Assembly (NCBI GenBank): GCA_023388955.1
Contig: JAEWFH010000142.1
Span: 1 to 14,117, forward strand
DNA from: Pseudomonadota bacterium
Lineage (GTDB): Bacteria > Pseudomonadota > Gammaproteobacteria > Xanthomonadales > Xanthomonadaceae
Reading direction: 5' to 3'
Length of the DNA: 14,117 nucleotides
Position 1 is the stretch's first letter. Each line of letters begins with the position of its first letter. Below the pieces are notes generated by a model. That model was not told the origin of the DNA. It saw nothing but the letters and a program-made list of their open reading frames with translations, and ran no database searches. The position numbers were made by a program, and so were the translations under genes. Positions 7,401 through 12,957 of the stretch are shown here, piece by piece.

Positions 7401-7438
7401 TAGGTATGCTTCAGCCCCCAGACAGCGGGAAGCTCCCG

Positions 7439-7834
7439 ATGAACCCTGCTTTGCAGCAAGACCTGGCGCGCCTGGCGCTGCGGGTCACCCTTGGCGCCCT
7501 GATCCTCCTCCACGGCATTGCCAAGCTCAATGGCGGCCTCGCCCCCATCGTGGGCATGGTCGAGCGCGCCGGGTTTCCGGGCGCATTCGGCTATGCGGTA
7601 CTGGTTGGCGAGGTCCTTGCCCCGCTGCTGCTCATCGCGGGATTCCACGCCCGCATCGGCGGCCTGCTGGTCGCGGTGAACATGCTGGTTGCGATCTTCC
7701 TGGCCCACATGGGCGAGATCGGCAGCCTCAACCGGACCGGGGGCTGGGCACTGGAACTGCAGGCGATGTTCCTGGTCGCCGGCCTGGTGGTTGCCCTGAC
7801 CGGACCCGGGCGTTTCAGCGTCAACGGCCGATGA
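7439..7834 (+). CDS. DoxX family membrane protein
   Basis: The product has 131 aa and four hydrophobic helices: LALRVTLGALILLHGIAKL (about 12-30), GYAVLVGEVLAPLLLIAGF, IGGLLVAVNMLVAIFLAH, and LELQAMFLVAGLVVALTG. The first helix ending in HGIAKL, the acidic residue within the second helix (GEV), and the EIGSLNRTGGWALELQ loop are typical of the DoxX/COG2259 group. These are small inner-membrane proteins linked in various bacteria to redox or thiol-stress complexes, but the biochemical role is generally unclear. ATG 7439 is used because GGGAAG lies about seven bases upstream; the open frame extends to 7301 but without signs of coding. Its TGA overlaps the ATG of the next gene (ATGA at 7831-7834), implying translational coupling. 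Confidence 0.85.
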   Translation: MNPALQQDLARLALRVTLGALILLHGIAKLNGGLAPIVGMVERAGFPGAFGYAVLVGEVLAPLLLIAGFHARIGGLLVAVNMLVAIFLAHMGEIGSLNRTGGWALELQAMFLVAGLVVALTGPGRFSVNGR

Positions 7835-8064
7835 ATACGGAAACGGTCGAATTCGAACTCGAGCCGGGGCACGAGTTCGTCGAGCTCAACCAGCTGCTCA
7901 AGCTGGTCGGGGCCTGCGACAGCGGGGGCGCCGGCAAGGCGTTGGTCTCCAGCGGCGCGGTGCGGGTCGATGGCGCGGTCGAATCACGCCGGACCTGCAA
8001 GATCCGCGAGGGCCAGCGGGTCCGCGTCGGCGGGCTGGAGATCAGGGTCCGGTCCATGGCCTGA
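7831..8064 (+). CDS. ybcJ: YbcJ-like S4-domain RNA-binding protein
   Basis: This 77-aa protein consists almost wholly of one S4 RNA-binding module. HEFVELNQLLKLVGACDSGGAGKALVSSGAVRVDGAVESRRTCKIREGQRV aligns by eye with E. coli YbcJ (family S4_2), including the glycine-rich turn, the V-DG-VE-R strand pair and the K-I--G closing strand. It is predicted to bind structured RNA in the cytoplasm; the YbcJ target is not firmly known. The start at 7831 overlaps the DoxX stop by four bases. A strong hairpin follows the stop codon, which ends the two-gene unit. The longer upstream open frame is in a shadow phase of the DMT and DoxX genes. Confidence 0.85.
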   Translation: MNTETVEFELEPGHEFVELNQLLKLVGACDSGGAGKALVSSGAVRVDGAVESRRTCKIREGQRVRVGGLEIRVRSMA

Positions 8065-8071
8065 CAAGGAC

Positions 8072-8098
8072 ACGGCCGCGCCGGCAAGGCGCGGCCGT
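8072..8098. terminator. 11-bp GC-rich hairpin after the S4 gene
   Basis: ACGGCCGCGCC (8072-8082), loop GGCAA, then GGCGCGGCCGT (8088-8098) form a perfect stem, followed by CCCTTTCCC. It starts seven bases after the S4 stop codon and sits before the convergent end of the BON gene at 8131, so it may serve both strands. The short T-run makes it a fairly good intrinsic terminator for the + strand. Confidence 0.75.
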
Positions 8099-8130
8099 CC
8101 CTTTCCCGTATGTCGCGTGGTCAGCAGGGG

Positions 8131-9018
8131 TCAGTGGCTGCTGCCCTGGGTGCCTGGCGTGCCGCTCGTGCCCTGCGTTCCACCAGACCCACTGGACCCA
8201 CTGGATCCGCCCGGGGCACCGGCACTGGCGCTGCGGCTGGTCGGCGTGCCCGGCGCACCGGTTTCCGACCCACCACTGGCCCTGGGGGCGTGCTGCCCGT
8301 GGGTGCTTCCGTAGGAATGCGCCCCGCTGCCCATGCTTCCGTGTTGCTGCACGCGGATGCGGTTCTCGACGTTGCGCACGCCCCCGCACGAGTCGGCGAT
8401 GTCTTCCGCGCGGTGCTTCATCCAGCGCTGCTCGACGGTCCCCTCCAGGGTGACCATGCCCTCGCTGACCTGGACGGCAATGTCGCTGGGGTCGACGTCG
8501 GGATCGTCGGTCAGCCGCTCGCACAGGTCCTCTCGGATGCGCGAGTCGGACCGGGTGTAGTCGCGCGGGCCATAGCCGCTGTAGCTGCCCCGCGCCCGGT
8601 ACTGGCCGGCGTGGAACTGCGTGTCCGCCGGGCTGACGAAGCTGGGCTGGTCCTGGCTCCCCGACGCGTAGCTGTGTCCCTCCGGGCTGCCGTAGCCGGA
8701 ACTGCTGCCGTACCCCATGCCGCGCTGGTCCCCGCCGCGCCAGGAGTATTCCGCGTTCCGGGAGGCGTAGTAGTCGGAGCCGTGGCTCGCCTGGCCCTGG
8801 CGGTGGGGCTGTTGCGATTGCCACTGGCGGGATCCGCCGTGCTGGCCCCTTGGTCCGGGCCGCGCGGAACGTGGCTCGTCGCGGTTGTGGTCGTTCATGT
8901 CGTTCCTCCAGTCGTTCAGCCAGTTGCGCCCGGTCTGCATGGCACGCGCTCCCAGCGCGAGCATGTCCTGGGCGACCGCCTTGAGTTCATCTCCGACGTC
9001 GTTGTGCTGGTTTCGCAT
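8131..9018 (-). CDS. BON-domain protein with low-complexity flanks
   Basis: The predicted product has 295 aa. Residues 1-40 form a likely amphipathic helix. Residues 42-157 are disordered, rich in Gly, Ser, Arg, Gln and Tyr. One BON domain (about 158-223, SRIREDLCERLTDD through GGVRNVENRIRV) carries the conserved central SEGMVTLEGTV and the closing VRNVENRIRV. The tail (224-295) is Gly/Ser/Thr/Pro-rich and ends in GTPGTQGSSH. BON domains occur in envelope-stress and osmotic-stress proteins such as OsmY and are thought to bind lipid or peptide. No Sec signal is visible, so a cytoplasmic or membrane-peripheral site is possible. ATG 9018 has GGAGG five bases upstream. An internal in-frame ATG at 8898 also has GGAGG, six bases upstream, so a 255-aa form is possible. 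Confidence 0.82.
   Translation of the reverse strand: MRNQHNDVGDELKAVAQDMLALGARAMQTGRNWLNDWRNDMNDHNRDEPRSARPGPRGQHGGSRQWQSQQPHRQGQASHGSDYYASRNAEYSWRGGDQRGMGYGSSSGYGSPEGHSYASGSQDQPSFVSPADTQFHAGQYRARGSYSGYGPRDYTRSDSRIREDLCERLTDDPDVDPSDIAVQVSEGMVTLEGTVEQRWMKHRAEDIADSCGGVRNVENRIRVQQHGSMGSGAHSYGSTHGQHAPRASGGSETGAPGTPTSRSASAGAPGGSSGSSGSGGTQGTSGTPGTQGSSH
8188..8205. repeat. Two tandem copies of a 9-bp unit in the BON gene tail
   Basis: CCCACTGGA occurs twice head to tail. On the coding (-) strand it encodes part of the GGSSGSSGSGG stretch. Tandem units whose length is a multiple of three allow in-frame length change by slippage. Only two copies exist, so this is a minor repeat. Confidence 0.5.
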
Positions 9019-9045
9019 GGATGCCTCCGTAGCGTCGTCTTTGCA

Positions 9046-9088
9046 CCCCGCCGGGGCGGGGCGCGCGTGCCCGGCTCTGCTGGCCGGG
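9046..9088. repeat. Two hairpins between the 60-aa gene and the BON gene
   Basis: CCCCGC/GCGGGG (9046-9051 and 9056-9061, loop CGGG) and CCCGGC/GCCGGG (9070-9075 and 9083-9088, loop TCTGCTG) lie in the 91-bp space between the two - strand genes. They could attenuate read-through, protect an mRNA end after processing, or be chance structure in GC-rich DNA. No T-run follows on the - strand. Confidence 0.4.
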
Positions 9089-9109
9089 TTCCTGTCGAAG
9101 GGGCACGCC

Positions 9110-9292
9110 TCAGCGCCCGGGCGCATCCTCCCGGGGGTCTCCCTCGCGCTGCTCGCCGCCACGAAATTCGCCGCGGTCGTCGTCATCGGGGTGCGTGTTG
9201 CGGTCGCCGGTACCGTGCGGGTACTCGCGCCGCTCGCGATCCTGTTGGCGGGGATCGTTCTTTCCCGTTGCCGGGCGCTGGTCGTGGTTCAT
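9110..9292 (-). CDS. Small, extremely hydrophilic 60-aa protein (hydrophilin-like), unknown
   Basis: The product is 60 aa of almost only charged and small residues: Arg, Asp, Glu, Gly, Pro, Gln and Asn dominate. It contains no Leu, Ile, Val, Trp, Cys or Ser, and its only aromatic residues are one Tyr and one Phe. Such a chain cannot form a hydrophobic core and should be disordered. Composition resembles hydrophilins, the Gly-rich hydrophilic proteins linked to desiccation and osmotic stress, but no family motif is seen. The strongest support for a real gene is the near-perfect ribosome site AAAGGAGG at 9299-9306, six bases before ATG 9292. It precedes the BON gene on the same strand by 91 bp. 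A chance open frame remains possible in GC-rich DNA, but the ribosome site argues against it. Confidence 0.6.
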   Translation of the reverse strand: MNHDQRPATGKNDPRQQDRERREYPHGTGDRNTHPDDDDRGEFRGGEQREGDPREDAPGR

Positions 9293-9298
9293 GGGTGC

Positions 9299-9306
9299 CC
9301 TCCTTT
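9299..9306 (-). promoter_or_regulatory. Strong ribosome-binding site AAAGGAGG for the 60-aa gene
   Basis: On the - strand AAAGGAGG ends six bases before ATG 9292. It is among the closest matches to the anti-Shine-Dalgarno sequence in the window and decides in favour of the short gene and its start. Confidence 0.65.
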
Positions 9307-9365
9307 CATGGGCACCACAGTGCGGCCGCCGGCATTAAGCCTGCGTGGTGGACACGGGGATCCGG

Positions 9366-10484
9366 TCAGGAACGCTCGCCGCCGCCGTCACCGCTTCCCG
9401 CGGCCAGCGCCGCGTCGTACTCCGACAGCGGGCTCTCGGCCGGGCAGCCCTTGTCGGGGAAGCCGTAGCGCTTGCGCAGCGCCACGCCACATTTCCCCAT
9501 GGCCCCTACCTCGCTCTCACCTGCCCGGCATTCACGGTCGAATGCACGGAAAAAAGCGTCCTTGCGACGGACAAAGGCTTCGCCGCACTTCTGCGCCAGC
9601 CGGATCCGTTGCAGGTCGTCGGCCACCGCGTTCTGCCCGGACAAGCCATACAGGTCCAGCTCCTCTGCGGTGAGCAGGCGCAGGCTGCGGTTGGGGACGG
9701 TCATCATCAGGTCCGCGACGGCAAAGGCCACGCCGTTGCGCTGCAGGTATTCACGCACCTGGCCATGGACTTCCTGCAGCTCCTGCTGCAGTTCGGCCCG
9801 CGAGGTGGCCGCCGAGCCGATGCGGATCATGCGGTGGATGCCGACATCGCCGGGGATCATGCGCATGTCGCCGGCGGCCAGCAGCAGCACGCAGGAGCTG
9901 TGGCAGACCGAACCCTCACGCACCCAGACCGTCCAGCCGGACTCGCCGATGACATCGCCGGCGCGGATTGCCTCCTCGATCTGGCCCCCGCTGGAATCCA
10001 GGTCCAGGATCCGCCCTTCAATCCCCAGGGTGTCCGCCAGCTCGACGACACGTTCTACCAGCGCGGTGAAATCGGGAGCCACCTTGCCGTGGTAGCGCAC
10101 GCGCACCACGCCGGTCGTCTCGCACGGTGCCACCGCACGGCGCAACGCCGAGTAGCCGAGGTTGGCCACCGGCACGCCGTCGCCGGCTTCGCTGTACTCC
10201 GCCGCGCAGCTGACCGTGGCCTCGCCGCTGTCGAGCTTGCGCGGCCGCCAGTCCACCACCCGCTCCAGCGGCGCGCCGCGCGGCGGTTCGATGTCCGGGG
10301 CGGTCGCATCGGACACCGCACCCCCCGCCTGTTCTTCCTGCTCGTCGCCATCGGGAGTCGCATCGGCCTGGGTACGGACCCCGGCGTCCGCGCTGGCTTC
10401 CCGGTGGCCTGGCTGGCCCTGCCCACACGCGGCCAGGGCCAGGAGGGCGGTTGCGGCAAGCAGGCGGACGGGAAGGCGGGCCAT
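9366..10484 (-). CDS. Lipoprotein with ClpP/crotonase-like serine protease fold
   Basis: The predicted product has 372 aa. The N-terminal signal (Arg3, Arg7, hydrophobic core, LAAC) is a canonical lipobox with Cys20; Gly at +2 suggests outer-membrane sorting. Residues about 21-75 are an acidic linker. The fold begins near 125 (VVRVRYHGKV). RILDLDSSGGQIEEAIRAGDVI (about 158-179) matches the oxyanion-hole region of ClpP/SppA-type enzymes. VCHSSCVLLLAAG (193-205) carries the likely nucleophile Ser196 or Ser197, and VGIHRM holds His217 as the likely base. Cys194 and Cys198 flank the nucleophile, and six further cysteines (93, 121, 300, 319, 332, 347) suggest disulfides. This resembles the COG3904-type periplasmic group. 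The substrate is unknown. ATG 10484 has a poor ribosome site. It lies 66 bp after the MFS gene on the same strand. Confidence 0.85.
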   Translation of the reverse strand: MARLPVRLLAATALLALAACGQGQPGHREASADAGVRTQADATPDGDEQEEQAGGAVSDATAPDIEPPRGAPLERVVDWRPRKLDSGEATVSCAAEYSEAGDGVPVANLGYSALRRAVAPCETTGVVRVRYHGKVAPDFTALVERVVELADTLGIEGRILDLDSSGGQIEEAIRAGDVIGESGWTVWVREGSVCHSSCVLLLAAGDMRMIPGDVGIHRMIRIGSAATSRAELQQELQEVHGQVREYLQRNGVAFAVADLMMTVPNRSLRLLTAEELDLYGLSGQNAVADDLQRIRLAQKCGEAFVRRKDAFFRAFDRECRAGESEVGAMGKCGVALRKRYGFPDKGCPAESPLSEYDAALAAGSGDGGGERS

Positions 10485-10519
10485 GGAATTCGCAGGGGCG
10501 GTCGGGCCTTCCAGTCTAT

Positions 10520-10533
10520 GGGCACCGGTGCCC
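10520..10533. repeat. 14-bp perfect palindrome upstream of the ClpP-like lipoprotein gene
   Basis: GGGCACCGGTGCCC is fully self-complementary and lies in the 66-bp gap between the MFS stop and the lipoprotein start, 35 bases before the latter. On the - strand it is flanked by TTGCAT upstream and CATAGACT downstream, so it could be an operator inside a weak promoter spacer, or a terminator stem for the MFS gene. Neither reading is proven. Confidence 0.35.
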
Positions 10534-10550
10534 GTCCATGCAACCCGGCG

Positions 10551-11801
10551 TTAAACGGACGAACGCAGGGAAGGGGCCGCCGACCCGTGCCATTCATCTT
10601 CGAGCCAGCGGGGCCGGCAGGAGCTCCACGCCGCCCAGGCCAGCACCACCAGGCACACGGACAGGAAGGCCACCGGCCACTCCCAGCCCCCCGTGAAGTC
10701 GCGCAGCCAGCCGACCACCAGCGGCCCCGCGCAGGCGAGCAGATAGCCGACCGCGTGCATGAACCCCGACAGGTTGGCCGAACCGGCCGGCGTGCGGGTA
10801 CGCATGTTGATCAGGGTCAGGGCCAGCGGGAACGAGCCCCCCGCCAGGCCCAGCATCGCCGCCCAGGCGACCGGGGCCGCCGCCGGTGCCAGCAGCAGGC
10901 CACCGAAGCCGGCGGCATACAGCGCCAGCATCGGTACCACCAGCAGGAATGGTTGCCGCATCCGCACCGCCAGCACCGGCACCGCGAACGAAGTCGCCAG
11001 CCCGGCGGTCGAGTAGACCCCCAGCATCGCCCCGGCCGCGGCCGGCCCAAGGCCGGCATCGCCCATCCAGCGCGGGATCCAGGTGAACAGTGCGTAGGTC
11101 ACCAGCGAGGTCATGCCCAGCAGCGCGACCATCGACCAGGCCAGCGGTGCGCGCCGGACCCTGGCACCCGGAGGCAGCGTGGCCCGCGGAAGTTCGGCCT
11201 GCTGTCCCGGAACCACCCGAGCCAGGCCGGCCCGGCCGCCCCGCAGCAGCCACAGCCACGGCAGCGCCGCCAGCACGGCCGGGACTACCCAGGCCGCAAG
11301 CGAGATGCGCCAGCCCATCGCCTGGGCCAACGGCACGGCAACGAAGGCGGGCAGCAGCGTGCCCATCTGCATCGAGGTGATGTAGACCGAGCTGACCGTC
11401 CCCACGCGATCGAAGAAATAGCGCTTCACCAGCGGAGGCAACACCACGTTGCCGATGCCCATCCCGACCAGGGCCACCGCCGAGGCAACCATGAGACCGG
11501 CGGTGCCTCCCGCCAGTCCCCGCACCAGCAGCCCGGCAGCCGCGAGGCCCATGGCCAGCGCCACCGTGCGCTCCAGGCCCGCCCAGCGCACCACCAGCGG
11601 GGTCGCGACTCCCAGCAGCGCGAAGGCGGCGGTGGGCAGCATCCCCAACACCGCCGCGGCCATGGTGCCGAAGCCAAGTTCGCCCCCGACGTGCTCCAGC
11701 AACGGCGTCAGGGAGGTGATCGCGGTACGCAGGTTGAACGCGGCCAGGGTGATGCCGGCCAGCACCAGGAGCCGGCCGCGCCAGGGAGTCGGGGTCGTCA
11801 T
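10551..11801 (-). CDS. MFS transporter, CynX/NimT family
   Basis: This 416-aa major facilitator protein has twelve hydrophobic segments. The N-terminus LLVLAGITLAAFNLRTAITSLTPLL, followed by LGMLPTAAFALLGVATPLVVRWAGLERTVAL (read in pieces), is typical of the CynX/NimT (YeaN) group of E. coli. Members of that group move cyanate or 2-nitroimidazole. A cytoplasmic loop with several Arg and Pro residues (about 190-220) separates the two halves. The second half contains GLAGGSFPLALTLINMRT and SGFMHAVGYLLACAGPLVVGWLRD, also usual for the group. The substrate is not predictable. The start codon is 29 bases after the cysteine-synthase-like stop, so the two genes are probably co-transcribed. Its ribosome site is poor and overlaps a 5-bp hairpin (CCGGT/ACCGG at 11802-11817). 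Confidence 0.88.
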   Translation of the reverse strand: MTTPTPWRGRLLVLAGITLAAFNLRTAITSLTPLLEHVGGELGFGTMAAAVLGMLPTAAFALLGVATPLVVRWAGLERTVALAMGLAAAGLLVRGLAGGTAGLMVASAVALVGMGIGNVVLPPLVKRYFFDRVGTVSSVYITSMQMGTLLPAFVAVPLAQAMGWRISLAAWVVPAVLAALPWLWLLRGGRAGLARVVPGQQAELPRATLPPGARVRRAPLAWSMVALLGMTSLVTYALFTWIPRWMGDAGLGPAAAGAMLGVYSTAGLATSFAVPVLAVRMRQPFLLVVPMLALYAAGFGGLLLAPAAAPVAWAAMLGLAGGSFPLALTLINMRTRTPAGSANLSGFMHAVGYLLACAGPLVVGWLRDFTGGWEWPVAFLSVCLVVLAWAAWSSCRPRWLEDEWHGSAAPSLRSSV

Positions 11802-11830
11802 CCGGTCATGCTACCGGCCCCGGGACGGAT

Positions 11831-12778
11831 TCACCCGAAGGCGGCGCCCACCACGTCGGTCGCGGAAGTGCTGAAGTGGTCCTGCAGGTATTTCTCGCCC
11901 TCGTCGCAGAACAGCGTCACCACCGTACGCAGCTCCGGGTGCAGCTCGCGGACGCGGCGCGCGGCGACCAGGTGGGCACCGGAACTCGGCCCGCACAGCA
12001 GCCCGTGCTCACGGGCCAGGCGCCGCATCTCGCCGATCGCCTCGTCGTCGGAAACCGCCAGGGTGTCGCCGACCAGGCCCGCGTGGCGGGCGAAGATCCC
12101 CGGTACGAAACCGTCGGAAATCCCCTCGATGGCGTGGGTGTCGACCTCACCGCACAGGATGGTGCGCGACTCCGACGGCTCCATCGCGAACAGCCGCACG
12201 TCCGGGTTCGCTTCCCGGAAGGCCTGGCCGACGCCGATCAGGGTGCCGCCGGTGCCCACGCCCATCACCAGTGCATCGGGCACGCGCCCCCCGGGGAGCT
12301 GGGAGAGGATCTCCGGCCCCAGGATCACCCGGTTTTCCTCGACGTTGTATTCCGACTCGAACTGGCTCGGGCAGAAGAAACCCTCCTGGCGGCCCAGCTC
12401 GTGGGCGCGCTCGAGCGCGGAGTTGACGTGGAAGTTGCCGCAGAACTCGACCTCGGCCCCGTAGGCACGCGAAATCGCCACCCGCTCGTTCGACAGGCCC
12501 TCGGGCATCACCACGCGCATCTTGTAGCCCTTCACCGCCGCCACCATCGACAACGCGTTGCCGGTATTGCCGCTGGTCGCCTCGACGATGGTGTCGCCGG
12601 GCTTCAGCAGTCCCTCCGCCTCCGCCTTCTCGACCATGTACTGGGCGATGCGGGCCTTGATCGAACCGGACGGGTTCATGAACTCGCACTTGGCGAAGAT
12701 GCCGTCGATCTCGAGCAACGGAGTATCGCCGATGGCATCGAGGATCGAGCCGGAGACAGAGGTGAAACGCCGGGCCAT
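11831..12778 (-). CDS. PLP-dependent cysteine synthase family protein
   Basis: The product has 315 aa and belongs to the fold-type II PLP enzymes. IGDTPLL (16-22) and NPSGSIKAR (35-43) hold the Schiff-base Lys41. TSGNTG (68-73) is the substrate carboxylate loop. PSQFESEYN (137-145) corresponds to the Q-F-N loop of O-acetylserine sulfhydrylase. GVGTGG (173-178) is the phosphate cup, and GPSSGA (263-268) carries the serine that contacts the pyridine nitrogen. The C-terminus TLFCDEGEKYL resembles the usual D-GE-YL ending. The loop before Lys41 is shorter than in CysK, and the common SVKDR is SIKAR here. The reaction is therefore probably beta-replacement on an activated serine or cysteine, with the exact substrate open. 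ATG 12778 has AGGAG about seven bases upstream. It is divergent from htpG and leads the MFS gene. Confidence 0.88.
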   Translation of the reverse strand: MARRFTSVSGSILDAIGDTPLLEIDGIFAKCEFMNPSGSIKARIAQYMVEKAEAEGLLKPGDTIVEATSGNTGNALSMVAAVKGYKMRVVMPEGLSNERVAISRAYGAEVEFCGNFHVNSALERAHELGRQEGFFCPSQFESEYNVEENRVILGPEILSQLPGGRVPDALVMGVGTGGTLIGVGQAFREANPDVRLFAMEPSESRTILCGEVDTHAIEGISDGFVPGIFARHAGLVGDTLAVSDDEAIGEMRRLAREHGLLCGPSSGAHLVAARRVRELHPELRTVVTLFCDEGEKYLQDHFSTSATDVVGAAFG

Positions 12779-12887
12779 GGGGGACTCCTGCGGGTCTGGG
12801 AGGGGGACCCGTACTTGATACGCCACAGGGCAGGACGGCGCCACCGGGAACCGGGGCCTGCTTGACCCAGGTCATCCCCGGCCACGC

Positions 12888-12914
12888 CTTGATTATCCGG
12901 GCCGCGGCCCCCAC
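12888..12914 (+). promoter_or_regulatory. Candidate sigma-32 (heat-shock) promoter for htpG
   Basis: CTTGAT (12888-12893), a 15-base spacer and CCCCAC (12909-12914) resemble the sigma-32 consensus CTTGAA - N13-15 - CCCCATnT. Predicted transcription would start near 12922, giving a short leader before ATG 12958. htpG is a classic sigma-32 target, so the match is expected biologically, but the -10 part is imperfect and the surrounding DNA is C-rich. Confidence 0.45.
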
Positions 12915-12957
12915 AGCTGGCACCAGGTTCCAGACATCCACGGAGCAGCGCCCGTCC

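Noticed and set aside
6790..7830. N-terminal extension of the S4 gene into a 424-codon frame
   Set aside because: It is a shadow of the DMT and DoxX genes. The S4 module alone is full length from ATG 7831, with an ATGA overlap.
9019..9186. Extension of the BON protein by 56 residues to an upstream ATG
   Set aside because: It would overlap the 60-aa gene, lacks a ribosome site and reads through two hairpins. ATG 9018 has GGAGG at 5 bases.
9289..9309. Six-codon leader peptide whose TGA overlaps the ATG of the 60-aa gene
   Set aside because: It has no ribosome site of its own, and its sequence is simply the ribosome site of the downstream gene. It is too short to judge and most likely chance.
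9345..12464. A 1,039-codon open frame on the + strand, antisense to four - strand genes' region
   Set aside because: Its translation is low-complexity (Gln, His, Arg, Gly runs), has no recognisable domain, and mirrors three well-supported genes. Long antisense frames are expected in GC-rich DNA with G/C-ending codons.
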